Source: Pseudomonas sp. URMO17WK12:I11 (GTDB lineage: Bacteria > Pseudomonadota > Gammaproteobacteria > Pseudomonadales > Pseudomonadaceae). From it: a stretch of 64,000 nt of DNA. Location: the NCBI RefSeq assembly GCF_007677725.1, contig NZ_VEDF01000016.1:42235-106234 (forward strand). The letters run 5' to 3'. Shown piece after piece: positions 17,055 through 25,449 of this stretch; positions within the stretch are counted from its first letter, which is position 1, and each line of letters opens with the position of its first letter. Under the pieces are notes generated by a model, which was given only the letters and a program-made list of their open reading frames with translations, searched no databases and was not told where the DNA came from. Made by a program: the position numbers and the translations under genes.

Positions 17055-17762
17055 ATGAAACCACCGATCCAGTTGCCCCTGGGTGTGCGTCTGCGCGATG
17101 ACGCCACCTTCATCAACTACTATCCGGGCGCCAATGCTGCGGCGTTGGGCTATGTCGAGCGGCTTTGCGAGGCCGACGCCGGCTGGACCGAGAGCCTTAT
17201 CTACCTGTGGGGCAAGCAGGGCGTGGGCCGCAGTCACCTGCTGCAAGCCGCCACTCACCGCTTTCAGCAACGCGGCGAACCTGCGGTTTATCTGCCGCTG
17301 GCGCAGTTGCTCGAGCGTGGCGTCGAGCTGCTCGATTACCTGGCGCAATATGAACTGGTCTGCATCGACGATCTGCACGTGATCGCCGGCAAGGCAGACT
17401 GGGAAGAGGCGATGTTCCACTTGTTCAATCGTCTGCGCGACAGCGGTCGGCGCCTGCTGCTGGCCGCTTCGGCTTCACCGCGTGAACTCCCCATCAAGCT
17501 GCCCGACCTCAAGTCGCGGCTAACCCTCGCCCTGGTCTTCCAGATGCGCGGGCTGTCCGACGAAGACAAACTGCGCGCCCTGCAATTGCGGGCCTCGCGC
17601 CGTGGTCTGCACCTGACCGATGAAGTCGGCCATTTCATCCTCACCCGCGGTACCCGCAGCATGAGCGCGCTGTTCGATCTGCTCGAACGGCTCGATCAGG
17701 CCTCGCTGCAGGCTCAACGCAAGTTGACGATCCCTTTCCTGAAGGAAACCCTCGGCTGGTAA
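17055..17762 (+). CDS. hda: DnaA regulatory inactivator Hda
   Basis: DnaA-like AAA+ protein that with the DNA clamp stimulates hydrolysis of DnaA-bound ATP and so limits re-initiation. 235 aa, matching Hda. Near the N-terminus IQLPLGVRLRDDATF carries a QLPL-type clamp-binding motif; Walker A is GKQGVGRSHLL (degenerate, as in Hda), Walker B LVCIDDLHVI, sensor II region LKSRLTLALVFQM. The ATG at 17055 is chosen because the clamp-binding peptide must be near the start. Upstream in-frame codons have no Shine-Dalgarno. Confidence 0.92.
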   Translation: MKPPIQLPLGVRLRDDATFINYYPGANAAALGYVERLCEADAGWTESLIYLWGKQGVGRSHLLQAATHRFQQRGEPAVYLPLAQLLERGVELLDYLAQYELVCIDDLHVIAGKADWEEAMFHLFNRLRDSGRRLLLAASASPRELPIKLPDLKSRLTLALVFQMRGLSDEDKLRALQLRASRRGLHLTDEVGHFILTRGTRSMSALFDLLERLDQASLQAQRKLTIPFLKETLGW

Positions 17763-17794
17763 GGCCCGGAAACACTGGGCTTTACAGGGCAAAA

Positions 17795-17816
17795 CGAAAA
17801 AGTCACATCTTTTTCG
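17795..17816 (+). terminator. Possible weak terminator after hda
   Basis: Perfect 8-bp inverted repeat CGAAAAAG/CTTTTTCG with a 6-nt loop, 32 bp after the hda stop. The stem is AT-rich and the T-run is inside the stem, so termination is uncertain; it may instead be a binding site in the promoter of the following gene. Confidence 0.4.
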
Positions 17817-17889
17817 ATAAAATTTGCAAATGGCCATGATAGAGGGCATAGTCTCCCCCTTCCAAAGGACTACAGACACGGTCGTGCTC

Positions 17890-18528
17890 ATGCTCAAGCG
17901 CTTCGCACCCCTCGTGCCACTCGCACTCGTAACCCTGCTTTTTGGCTGCGCGGCTCAAGGCCCGGTTTCCCAGCCCCAGGATTACACCCCGGTTGTCTCG
18001 CAATCAGTCAGCAAGGCCAAGGCTTCGCCATCGGCGGTGTTCGGCGAAGAAGAGCAGGCCAGCGAAGATGACCTGCAGGCATTCTCCAGCAGCAAGCCTT
18101 ATCAGCTGCCGGTGCTGGCAGACAGCATCCTCGAGCGCGGCATGTCGCTGATCGGCACCCGCTACCGCTTCGGCGGCACCTCCGAGGCGTCCGGCTTCGA
18201 CTGCAGCGGTTTCATCGGCTACCTGTTCCGCGAAGAAGCCGGCATGAATTTGCCGCGCTCGACTCGCGAAATGATCAACGTCGATGCCCCGAAAGTTGCG
18301 CGCAACAAGCTCAAGCCAGGCGATCTGCTGTTCTTCAGCACCAATGGTCGCGGCCGCGTGAGTCACGCCGGCATCTACCTGGGTGACAACCAGTTCATCC
18401 ACTCCAGCAGCCGCCGCAGCGGTGGCGTGCGCATCGATAACCTCGGTGATCGTTACTGGAGCAAGACCTTCATCGAAGCCAAGCGCGCCTTGGCCATGGC
18501 GCCAAGCACCAATATCGCGCGCAATTGA
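17890..18528 (+). CDS. NlpC/P60 lipoprotein, putative peptidoglycan endopeptidase
   Basis: 212-aa lipoprotein with lipobox LLFGC near residue 19 and an NlpC/P60 cysteine peptidase domain at about 80-200. Catalytic Cys is in SGFDCSGFIGYLF, the His in RVSHAGIYLG, and the third polar residue in QFIHSSSR. Enzymes of this family cut stem peptides of murein, here at the envelope. A GTG 6 nt upstream is an alternative start. Its paralogue follows directly downstream (next entry but one). Function in daughter-cell separation or growth is an inference from the family. Confidence 0.88.
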   Translation: MLKRFAPLVPLALVTLLFGCAAQGPVSQPQDYTPVVSQSVSKAKASPSAVFGEEEQASEDDLQAFSSSKPYQLPVLADSILERGMSLIGTRYRFGGTSEASGFDCSGFIGYLFREEAGMNLPRSTREMINVDAPKVARNKLKPGDLLFFSTNGRGRVSHAGIYLGDNQFIHSSSRRSGGVRIDNLGDRYWSKTFIEAKRALAMAPSTNIARN

Positions 18529-18549
18529 TCGATCGATGCTGAACTCTTC

Positions 18550-18584
18550 CACGGCGGCGTAGCTCAAAAAAGCTCGCCGCCGTG
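18550..18584 (+). terminator. Strong hairpin between the two NlpC/P60 genes
   Basis: Perfect 10-bp stem CACGGCGGCG/CGCCGCCGTG closed by an A-rich loop that itself holds AGCT/AGCT. There is no downstream T-tract, so it is either a rho-assisted terminator or an mRNA-stabilising element. Confidence 0.5.
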
Positions 18585-18666
18585 CGCATTTACAGAAAGC
18601 GGCTAATCTAATTTCTCAACACTTTTTCCGCTGCTGCCGTGCGGTCTCAGACAGGACGTTCTGGCC

Positions 18667-19200
18667 ATGAAGAAAATGGCGCGCTTCGCATTCATTTCCC
18701 TGGCGGCATTGCTGGCTGCCTGCTCCAGCCATGCCCCGGCGCCCGCCCCGGTGGTGCAGCCAACCATCACCTACACCCAGCCCGAAGGCTCGCCGTTGGC
18801 CGATGACGTGCTCATCCGTGCCATTGGCCTGGTCGGCACGCCCTATCGCTGGGGCGGCAATACCCCGGATTCCGGGTTCGATTGCAGCGGCCTGATTGGC
18901 TATGTCTACCGCGACGCTGCCGGCATCAGCCTGCCGCGCTCGACCCGCGAGATGATCGTGATGCGCGCGCCAACGGTGAACATCAATGCCCTGCAGTCCG
19001 GCGACCTGGTGTTCTTCGCCACCGGTGGCGGTTCACAGGTCAGTCACGCGGGGATCTACGTGGGTGAGGGCCGCTTCGTGCACGCGCCCTCAAGCGGCGG
19101 TACGGTGCGCCTGGACTACCTGTCCAACAGCTACTGGGCCAAAGCCTACCTGCAGGCCAAGCGCGTCATTAGCCAAGGCCATCTGGCACAAAACCCCTGA
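18667..19200 (+). CDS. NlpC/P60 lipoprotein, second tandem paralogue
   Basis: 177-aa lipoprotein (lipobox LLAAC about residue 19) with an NlpC/P60 domain at about 50-165: SGFDCSGLIGYVYRDAAG with the nucleophile, QVSHAGIYVG with the His, and RFVHAPSSGG. It shares the LPRSTREM segment and layout with the gene 138 bp upstream but lacks that protein's 35-residue linker, so the pair is an old tandem duplication rather than a recent copy. Predicted murein stem-peptide endopeptidase in the outer-membrane leaflet. Confidence 0.88.
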   Translation: MKKMARFAFISLAALLAACSSHAPAPAPVVQPTITYTQPEGSPLADDVLIRAIGLVGTPYRWGGNTPDSGFDCSGLIGYVYRDAAGISLPRSTREMIVMRAPTVNINALQSGDLVFFATGGGSQVSHAGIYVGEGRFVHAPSSGGTVRLDYLSNSYWAKAYLQAKRVISQGHLAQNP

Positions 19201-19224
19201 GCGAGCGGGGCCTTGGCCCAGCGC

Positions 19225-20544
19225 TCAAGGCGCCTTGCTGACCCGCCAGATCGTGTTGCCGACATCATCGGCGACCAACACGCCGCCTCTCTGGTCGCTG
19301 ACCACCCCGACCGGTCGGCCTTGCGCCTTGCCTTGCGAATCGAGAAAGCCGGTCAGCAGGTCGATGGGTTCGCCCGCTGGTTTGCCGCTGCCGTCAAATG
19401 GCACGAAAATCACTTTATAGCCGCTGTGTGGCTTGCGGTTCCAAGACCCATGCTGGCCAACCAGGGCCCCGCGCTCGAAGGGCGCTGGCAGAACACCCGG
19501 CTCGATGAACGTCAGCCCCAACGACGCGGTGTGCGGACCGACGGCATAGTCGGGCGCCACGGCCCTGGCCACCTGCTGGGGATTGGGCGGTGACACCCGC
19601 GCATCCACATGCTGGCCGTAATAACTGTAAGGCCAGCCATAGAACGCGCCGTCCTTGAGCGAAGTGATGTAATCCGGCACCAGGTCGCTACCGATCTCGT
19701 CACGCTCGTTGACGGCCGTCCACAGCGCCCCACTGTCGGGTTGCCAGGCCAGCCCGTTGGGGTTGCGCAGGCCCGTGGCGAACAACCGGTGCCGGCCGCT
19801 GGCGGGGTCGATCTGCCAGATGGCGGCGCGGCCTTGCTCGTGCTCCAGGCCATTCTCGCCAACATTGCTGTTGGAACCCACGGTCACGTAGAGCTTGCTG
19901 CCGTCTGGGCTGGCAATGACGTTCTTGGTCCAGTGGTGGTTGAGCGGGCCCCCAGGAAGGTCGGTGACCTTGCGCCCCGGCTCGGTGAGCTGATCCACGC
20001 CAGGACGATAGTCGAAGCGGGTGAGCTGGTCGGTTTCGGCCACATACAGCGCATTGCCGACCAGCACCATGCCGAAGGGTGAATTGAGCCCCTCGATGAA
20101 GGTATGGCGTATTTCTGCCACACCATCATGGTCGGCGTCGCGCAGCAGGGTAATACGGTTGGCACTCGGCACGGCGGCGCCGGCACGCGCCATCGCCCGC
20201 TTCATGAGCCAGCCACGGATGCCCTTGCCGTCTTCGGGCTTGGGCGGGGCGTTGGTCTCGGCGACCAGTACATCGCCATTGGGCAATACATAAAGCCAAC
20301 GCGGGTGATCGAGTTTGGCGGCAAACGCCAGCACCTGGGTGCCGGCTGCGGCCTTGGGCGTGACGCCGTCCGGCCAGGCGCTGGCGGGGGCGATATTGAC
20401 GGTGGGAATCAGGCTGCGCTGTGGCGGCGGCAGTTGCGGGGAAGGGCCGCTGCCGGCATTGACGCTCAAGCGCGCGGTATCGGCGCAACCACCCAGGCTT
20501 GCGAGCAAGGCCCAGGGCAACAGCATCACGGTGCGCTTCATCAT
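19225..20544 (-). CDS. Sorbosone dehydrogenase-like (PQQ-type beta-propeller) lipoprotein
   Basis: 439-aa protein related to L-sorbosone/soluble aldose dehydrogenases with a six-bladed propeller. The start MMKRTVMLLPWALL gives a lipoprotein signal with lipobox SLGGC near residue 20; longer starts would spoil it. Diagnostic segments: LDHPRWLYVLPNGDVLVAETN, SPFGMVLVGNALYVAET, NHHWTKNVIASPDG (catalytic-type His), TGLRNPNGLAWQPDSG and GQHGSWNRKP. The true substrate in Pseudomonas is unknown. It converges with the NlpC gene and diverges from the cobalamin riboswitch. Confidence 0.8.
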   Translation of the reverse strand: MMKRTVMLLPWALLASLGGCADTARLSVNAGSGPSPQLPPPQRSLIPTVNIAPASAWPDGVTPKAAAGTQVLAFAAKLDHPRWLYVLPNGDVLVAETNAPPKPEDGKGIRGWLMKRAMARAGAAVPSANRITLLRDADHDGVAEIRHTFIEGLNSPFGMVLVGNALYVAETDQLTRFDYRPGVDQLTEPGRKVTDLPGGPLNHHWTKNVIASPDGSKLYVTVGSNSNVGENGLEHEQGRAAIWQIDPASGRHRLFATGLRNPNGLAWQPDSGALWTAVNERDEIGSDLVPDYITSLKDGAFYGWPYSYYGQHVDARVSPPNPQQVARAVAPDYAVGPHTASLGLTFIEPGVLPAPFERGALVGQHGSWNRKPHSGYKVIFVPFDGSGKPAGEPIDLLTGFLDSQGKAQGRPVGVVSDQRGGVLVADDVGNTIWRVSKAP

Positions 20545-20679
20545 CGCAGCCCTCGTCGATGGGGTATGACCATCTGAGCCTGTCTGTCTCGTCAAGGTTC
20601 AGCGCGCTTGGCCTGCTCGGCCCAGGCAAGCTTGCGCTGCGATTGACGCTCCCGGTGCAACCCTCTAACCTTCGCGGCG

Positions 20680-20880
20680 TGTTTCAGGTGCCCTGCCAGC
20701 GTCGACTGGGCAGGGTGAAACTGGGAAGCCGGTGTGCGCCAGCAGGCGCGAGTCCGGCGCTGCCCCCGCAACGGTAGGTGAGTAGCGGTCGCGCAAGGCC
20801 ACTGGGTGCAAGCCCGGGAAGGCGCGCAGGCCAGGGTTGAAGGCCCGCTCACGAGCCCGGAGACCGGCCTGATACTGCCA
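20680..20880 (+). promoter_or_regulatory. Cobalamin riboswitch controlling the cob operon
   Basis: Contains the ordered consensus blocks of the adenosylcobalamin aptamer: CAGGTGCCC at 20685, GGGTGAAACTGGGAAGCCGG, a GTCCGGCGCTGCCCCCGC block, AAGCCCGGGAAGG and the B12 box AGCCCGGAGACCGGCCTG ending about 20872. Binding of B12 is expected to switch off the genes downstream, which here are all cobalamin biosynthesis genes. The 130 bp between aptamer and cobO hold the expression platform. Confidence 0.95.
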
Positions 20881-20883
20881 ACG

Positions 20884-20902
20884 GCATCACGGAGGGTGAT
20901 GC
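20884..20902 (+). promoter_or_regulatory. Hairpin presenting GGAGG downstream of the B12 aptamer
   Basis: GCATCAC/GTGATGC stem (7 bp) with the Shine-Dalgarno-like GGAGG as its loop, 12 nt after the B12 box. It precedes an ATG at 20899 that opens a 37-codon frame ending TGA at 21012, overlapping the cobO ATG. It may be part of the expression platform. Confidence 0.45.
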
Positions 20903-21008
20903 GCGGTGCACCGTGGCCAAGCGCTGCGGCATCTGCGCGTTCTCCGTATGCCTGCCTACTATCTGTCGCCCCACCTTCGATGCGTGGCGCCAGCCTGCGG
21001 AGAACCCC

Positions 21009-21620
21009 ATGAGCGAAACCCCCGAACGCGACGAACGCCACTTGGCGCGCATGCAGCGCAAGAAGGCCGTCATCGACGAGCGCATCGCCAACTCCCCGAA
21101 TGAATGCGGGCTGCTGCTGGTGCTGACCGGCAACGGCAAGGGCAAGAGCAGCTCGGCGTTCGGCATGCTCGCCCGCGCCCTGGGCCATGGCATGCAATGC
21201 GGCGTGGTGCAGTTCATCAAGGGCCGTAACAGCACCGGCGAGGAGCTGTTCTTCCGGCGTTTCCCCGAGCAGGTGCGCTACCACGTGATGGGCGAAGGCT
21301 TCACCTGGGAAACCCAGGATCGCCAGCGTGACATCGCCGCCGCCGAGGCGGCCTGGGCGGTGTCCCGGCAACTGCTGCAAGACCCGAGCGTGCAGTTCGT
21401 GGTGCTCGACGAGCTCAATATCGCCCTCAAGCATGGCTACCTCGATCTCGATCAGGTGCTCAGTGACATCCAGGCGCGGCCGCCGATGCAGCACGTGATC
21501 GTCACGGGCCGTGCGGCCAAGGCAGAAATGATCGAACTGGCCGACACCGTCACTGAAATGGGCATGCTCAAGCACGCCTTCCAGGCCGGGATCCGTGCAC
21601 AGAAGGGCGTCGAGCTGTGA
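21009..21620 (+). CDS. cobO: Cob(I)yrinic acid a,c-diamide adenosyltransferase CobO
   Basis: ATP:corrinoid adenosyltransferase (CobA/CobO type), attaching the upper adenosyl ligand. 203 aa; P-loop LTGNGKGKSSSAFGM, Walker B-like FVVLDELNIAL, and the C-terminal HAFQAGIRAQKGVEL typical of CobO. The ATG at 21009 has GGAGA 7 nt upstream; a GTG extension of 32 residues is open but its sequence is atypical. First gene of the riboswitch-controlled operon; its stop overlaps the cobB start. Confidence 0.94.
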   Translation: MSETPERDERHLARMQRKKAVIDERIANSPNECGLLLVLTGNGKGKSSSAFGMLARALGHGMQCGVVQFIKGRNSTGEELFFRRFPEQVRYHVMGEGFTWETQDRQRDIAAAEAAWAVSRQLLQDPSVQFVVLDELNIALKHGYLDLDQVLSDIQARPPMQHVIVTGRAAKAEMIELADTVTEMGMLKHAFQAGIRAQKGVEL

Positions 21621-22912
21621 GAGACGCGCGCAGCTGCCCGGCCGTGCTGATCGCGGCACCGGCTTCCGGCCAGGGCAAGACCACGGTCACCGCCGCCCTG
21701 GCGCGGTTGCACCGCAACCTCGGTCGCAAGGTGCGGGTGTTCAAGTGTGGCCCTGACTTCCTCGACCCGATGATCCTCGAACGCGCCAGCGGCGCGCCGG
21801 TGTACCAGCTCGACCTGTGGATGATCGGTGCCGAGGAAAGTCGCCGCCTTTTATGGGAAGCGGCGCAAGACGCCGATCTGATCCTGATCGAAGGGGTAAT
21901 GGGCCTGTTCGACGGTACGCCGTCCAGTGCCGATCTGGCGCGCCATTTCGGCGTGCCGGTGCTGGCAGTGATCGACGGCACCGCCATGGCCCAGACGTTT
22001 GGCGCGTTGGCCTTGGGCCTGGCACGTTACCAAGCGGACCTGCCGTTTGCCGGGGTGCTGGCCAACCGCGTCGGTAGCCTGCGCCATGCGCAATTGCTCG
22101 AGGGCAGCCTGACCGAGGGCCTGCGCTGGTACGGTGGCCTGTCGCGCGAGCGCGGCATCGAGCTGCCCAGCCGCCATCTGGGCCTGGTGCAGGCCAGCGA
22201 ACTCAACGACCTGGATGCCCGCCTAGACGCTGCGGCGCAAGCGCTGGGCGACAGCTGCGACGCCGCTTTGCCACCCGCCGTCAGCTTTGCCGCGCCGGCG
22301 CTGCACACGCCCGCCCCATCGCTTGCCGGTGTGCGCATCGGCGTGGCGCGCGATGAGGCTTTCGCCTTCCTCTATGGCGCCAACCTCGACCTGTTGCGTG
22401 AGCTGGGCGCCCAGCTGGCGTTCTTCTCACCGCTGCACGACCAGGCGCTGCCGACTGTCGACGCGCTGTACCTGCCAGGTGGCTACCCGGAGCTGCATCA
22501 CCACGCCCTGGCCGGCAACGCGCCGATGCTCGCGGCGATCCGCGCCCACCACGCCGAGGGCAAGCCGTTGCTGGCCGAGTGCGGTGGCATGCTGTATCTG
22601 CTCGACGCCCTGACCGACGTGGGCGGCGAGCGCGCCGAGCTGCTCGGTCTGCTGGGCGGAGAAGCGACCATGCAGAAGCGCCTGGCAGCCTTGGCCCTGC
22701 AAGCGGTGGAGCTGCCCGAGGGTACGCTGCGCGGCCACACCTATCACCATTCGCTGACCAGCACGGTCCTGCAACCGATTGCCCGCGGCCTGAGCCCCAA
22801 TGGCGGGCGCGGCAACGAAGCGGTCTATCGCCTGGGCCGCTTGACCGCCTCTTACGTGCACTTCTATTTCCCCTCCAACCCTGATGCGACGGCGGCGCTG
22901 CTGCGGCCATGA
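21617..22912 (+). CDS. cobB: Hydrogenobyrinic/cobyrinic acid a,c-diamide synthase CobB
   Basis: Glutamine-dependent amidation of the a and c carboxylates of the corrin ring. 431 aa. N-terminal ATP-binding domain with PASGQGKTTVTAALARL and the LIEGVMGLFDG loop; C-terminal class-I-like amidotransferase with LPGGYPELHHHAL, nucleophile Cys in LLAECGGMLYL and His in TASYVHFYFPS. GTG start overlapping the cobO stop by four bases. Given the aerobic-type gene set, hydrogenobyrinate is the likely substrate. Confidence 0.93.
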   Translation: MRDARSCPAVLIAAPASGQGKTTVTAALARLHRNLGRKVRVFKCGPDFLDPMILERASGAPVYQLDLWMIGAEESRRLLWEAAQDADLILIEGVMGLFDGTPSSADLARHFGVPVLAVIDGTAMAQTFGALALGLARYQADLPFAGVLANRVGSLRHAQLLEGSLTEGLRWYGGLSRERGIELPSRHLGLVQASELNDLDARLDAAAQALGDSCDAALPPAVSFAAPALHTPAPSLAGVRIGVARDEAFAFLYGANLDLLRELGAQLAFFSPLHDQALPTVDALYLPGGYPELHHHALAGNAPMLAAIRAHHAEGKPLLAECGGMLYLLDALTDVGGERAELLGLLGGEATMQKRLAALALQAVELPEGTLRGHTYHHSLTSTVLQPIARGLSPNGGRGNEAVYRLGRLTASYVHFYFPSNPDATAALLRP

Positions 22913-23559
22913 CTGACCACGCCTACAGCGCCGCCGAGCGCGCTGCGATCTACCGGGCCATTGGCGAGCGCCGAGACATGCGCCACTTCGCTGGCGGCAC
23001 GGTGCCGCCCGAGCTGCTGGGGCGGCTGCTGGCCGCCGCACATCAGGCGCCAAGCGTCGGCTTGATGCAGCCCTGGCGCTTCATTCGGATCAGCCAGCCG
23101 GCACTGCGCGGGCGCATCCAGGTACTGGTGGAGCAGGAACGCGTGCGCACCGCCCAGGCGCTGGGCGAGCGCTCCGATGAATTCATGAAACTCAAGGTCG
23201 AGGGCATCGAGCAGTGCGCCGAGGTGTTGGTCGCCGCCTTGATGGACAACCGCGAGGCGCACATCTTCGGCCGTCGCACCTTGCCCGAAATGGACCTGGC
23301 TTCACTTGCCTGCGCGATCCAGAACCTGTGGTTGGCGGCGCGTGCCGAGGGGCTGGGGCTGGGCTGGGTGTCGCTGTTCGACCCCCAGGCCCTGGCCTCG
23401 CTGCTGGGCATGCCGGCGGGGGCCAAGCCGGTGGCCGTGCTGTGTCTGGGGCCGGTCGAGGCATTTTATGCGCAGCCTATGCTGGTCGAGGAAAACTGGG
23501 CCGAGCAGCGGCCGTTGAGTGACATGCTGTATGAAAACCATTGGGGAGAATGCCCATGA
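22909..23559 (+). CDS. bluB: 5,6-dimethylbenzimidazole synthase BluB
   Basis: Oxygen-dependent flavoprotein that fragments FMNH2 to make the lower ligand DMB. 216 aa of the nitroreductase fold: RRDMRHFAGGTVP, AHQAPSVGLMQPWRFIRI (FMN binding, BluB-type), and the lid region RRTLPEMDLASLACAIQNLWLAAR, ending with the conserved LVEENWAE. It overlaps cobB by ATGA and cobD likewise. Its presence means the cell can make its own DMB under air, consistent with an aerobic cobalamin producer. Confidence 0.92.
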   Translation: MTDHAYSAAERAAIYRAIGERRDMRHFAGGTVPPELLGRLLAAAHQAPSVGLMQPWRFIRISQPALRGRIQVLVEQERVRTAQALGERSDEFMKLKVEGIEQCAEVLVAALMDNREAHIFGRRTLPEMDLASLACAIQNLWLAARAEGLGLGWVSLFDPQALASLLGMPAGAKPVAVLCLGPVEAFYAQPMLVEENWAEQRPLSDMLYENHWGECP

Positions 23560-24464
23560 GCGTGGCTTTGCTGACCGTGGCCGGGGTCGCCCTGGATGCA
23601 CTGCTGGGCGAGCCGAAGCGGCGCCACCCGTTGGTCGGCTTCGGTAACCTGGCATCGGCGTTGGAGCGCCGTTTGAACGCCGCCGGGCGCGGTTGGCGCA
23701 GCCATGGGGTGAGCGCCTGGTTCCTGGCCGTGGTGCCGCTGACCTTGCTGGCACTGATCCTGTCCTGGCTGCCGCTGATCGGTTGGCTGGTCGATGTGCT
23801 GGCGCTGTATTGCGCCCTCGGCCTGCGCAGCCTTGGTGAGCACGTGATGCCGGTCGGCGATGCCCTGCGCCAGGGTGATCTGGCCCAGGCCCGGCAACGG
23901 GTGAGCTATCTGGTCAGCCGCGAAACCGACGAGCTGGATGCGCCGGCCGTGGCCCGCGCGGCCACCGAGTCGGTGCTCGAGAACGGCAGCGATGCGGTAT
24001 TCGCCGCGTTGTTCTGGTTCGTGGTGGCCGGGGCGCCAGGCGTGGTCTTGTACCGCCTGAGCAACACCCTGGATGCCATGTGGGGCTACCGCAACGAGCG
24101 TTTCGAGCGCTTCGGCTGGTGCGCGGCGCGGATCGACGACCTGCTCAATTACATCCCTGCGCGTTTGGTGGCACTGACCTACGCCGTGCTCGGCAAGACG
24201 CGCCTGGCTTTGGCCTGCTGGCGCCGGCAGGCGCCGCTGTGGGACAGCCCCAACGCCGGCCCGGTGATGGCCGCAGGTGCCGGTGCGCTGGGGGTCGAGC
24301 TGGGTGGCCCGGCGGTCTACCACGGCGAGCTGCACGAGCGTCCGCGCCTGGGTGAGGGGCCGGTGGCCGATGCCCAGTCCATCGCCAGCGGCTGGCACCT
24401 GGTGCAGCGCGGGGTATGGCTGTGGCTGTTGCTGATCTGCCTGGGGGCATACCTCGATGCTTGA
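23556..24464 (+). CDS. cobD: Adenosylcobinamide-phosphate synthase CobD (CbiB)
   Basis: Integral membrane enzyme joining aminopropanol phosphate to adenosylcobyric acid. 302 aa with several TM segments (for example VPLTLLALILSWLPLIGWLVD) and the family motifs DALLGEPKRRHPLVGFGNL, SRETDELDAPAVARAATES, RLSNTLDAMWGYRN and DDLLNYIPARL. The ATG at 23556 overlaps the bluB stop; the preceding in-frame codons belong to bluB. The following cobC start is inside its last codons. Confidence 0.93.
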   Translation: MSVALLTVAGVALDALLGEPKRRHPLVGFGNLASALERRLNAAGRGWRSHGVSAWFLAVVPLTLLALILSWLPLIGWLVDVLALYCALGLRSLGEHVMPVGDALRQGDLAQARQRVSYLVSRETDELDAPAVARAATESVLENGSDAVFAALFWFVVAGAPGVVLYRLSNTLDAMWGYRNERFERFGWCAARIDDLLNYIPARLVALTYAVLGKTRLALACWRRQAPLWDSPNAGPVMAAGAGALGVELGGPAVYHGELHERPRLGEGPVADAQSIASGWHLVQRGVWLWLLLICLGAYLDA

Positions 24465-25449
24465 GCACGGTGGTCGCCTGCTGCGGGCAATCCAGCACTA
24501 TGGCATTGCCCGCGAGGAGTGGCTCGACCTGTCCAGCGGCATTGCCCCCTGGCCCTATCCGATTCCGCCGATACCGCTGCAGGCCTGGGCGCGCCTGCCG
24601 GAAACCGATGACGGCCTGGAGCAGGCCGCTCGGCAGTATTACGGGGTCAACCAACTGTTGCCGGTGGCCGGCTCGCAGGCGGCGATCCAGGCTTTGCCGA
24701 CCCTGCGCGCGCCTGGGCGGGTAGGGGTGCTGTGGCCTTGTTACGCCGAGCATCCCCACGCTTGGCGGCGGGCCGGCCATGACCTGATCGAACTCAGCGA
24801 AGACCAGGTCGAGGCGCACCTGGACCAGCTCGATGTGCTGGTGCTGGTCAACCCCAACAACCCCACCGGCCAACGTATCGCTCGCGAACGCTTGCTCGCC
24901 TGGCACGCGCGCCTGGCCGCACGCGGCGGCTGGCTGCTGGTGGACGAAGCGTTCATGGACAACTCGCCGACGTGCAGCGTCGCTGACTGTGCCGAGCGTC
25001 CGGGGCTGATCGTGCTGCGCTCGTTCGGCAAGTTCTTTGGCCTGGCCGGCCTGCGCTTGGGCTGCGTGGTAGCCGAGCCCGGTTTGCTGCAGCGCCTGGC
25101 CGAGTTGCTGGGTCCGTGGACGGTCAGCGGCCCGGCGCGCTGGGTGGCGCAAACCTGCTTCGCCGACCACGCGGCGCATGCTGCCCAGCGCGAGCGCTGC
25201 GCCGTGGCCGCTGCGCACCTGGCCGCCACGTTGCAGCGCAGCGGCCTGGCGCCTGACGGTGGCTGCGACCTGTTCCAGTATGTGCGCAGCGAACGCGCCG
25301 CGTACCTGCATGACTTTCTGGCGCGCCGCGGCATCCTCGTGCGCCTGTTCGAACAGCCCGCCGCGCTGCGCTTTGGCCTGCCCGCCACTGCCGCCGAGCA
25401 GCAGCGCCTGGCCCAAGCGCTGAGCGACTATCAAGAGGAAATGGCATGA
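24457..25449 (+). CDS. cobC: Threonine-phosphate decarboxylase CobC
   Basis: PLP enzyme related to histidinol-phosphate aminotransferase; makes (R)-1-amino-2-propanol O-phosphate for the nucleotide loop. 330 aa. Motifs: LDLSSGIAPWPYP near the start, VLVNPNNPTGQ, LLVDEAFMD (Asp/Ala/Phe pattern) and the PLP lysine in RSFGKFFGLAGLRLG. Note the nomenclature clash: this is CobC in the P. denitrificans scheme, CobD in Salmonella. Overlaps cobD by 8 bp and cobQ by 4 bp. Confidence 0.92.
   Translation: MLEHGGRLLRAIQHYGIAREEWLDLSSGIAPWPYPIPPIPLQAWARLPETDDGLEQAARQYYGVNQLLPVAGSQAAIQALPTLRAPGRVGVLWPCYAEHPHAWRRAGHDLIELSEDQVEAHLDQLDVLVLVNPNNPTGQRIARERLLAWHARLAARGGWLLVDEAFMDNSPTCSVADCAERPGLIVLRSFGKFFGLAGLRLGCVVAEPGLLQRLAELLGPWTVSGPARWVAQTCFADHAAHAAQRERCAVAAAHLAATLQRSGLAPDGGCDLFQYVRSERAAYLHDFLARRGILVRLFEQPAALRFGLPATAAEQQRLAQALSDYQEEMA

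Noticed and set aside
14772..17420. 882-codon minus-strand frame through DUF2066, permease and hda
   Set aside because: Crosses three well-supported plus-strand genes; low-complexity Gln/His-rich translation is an antisense artefact.
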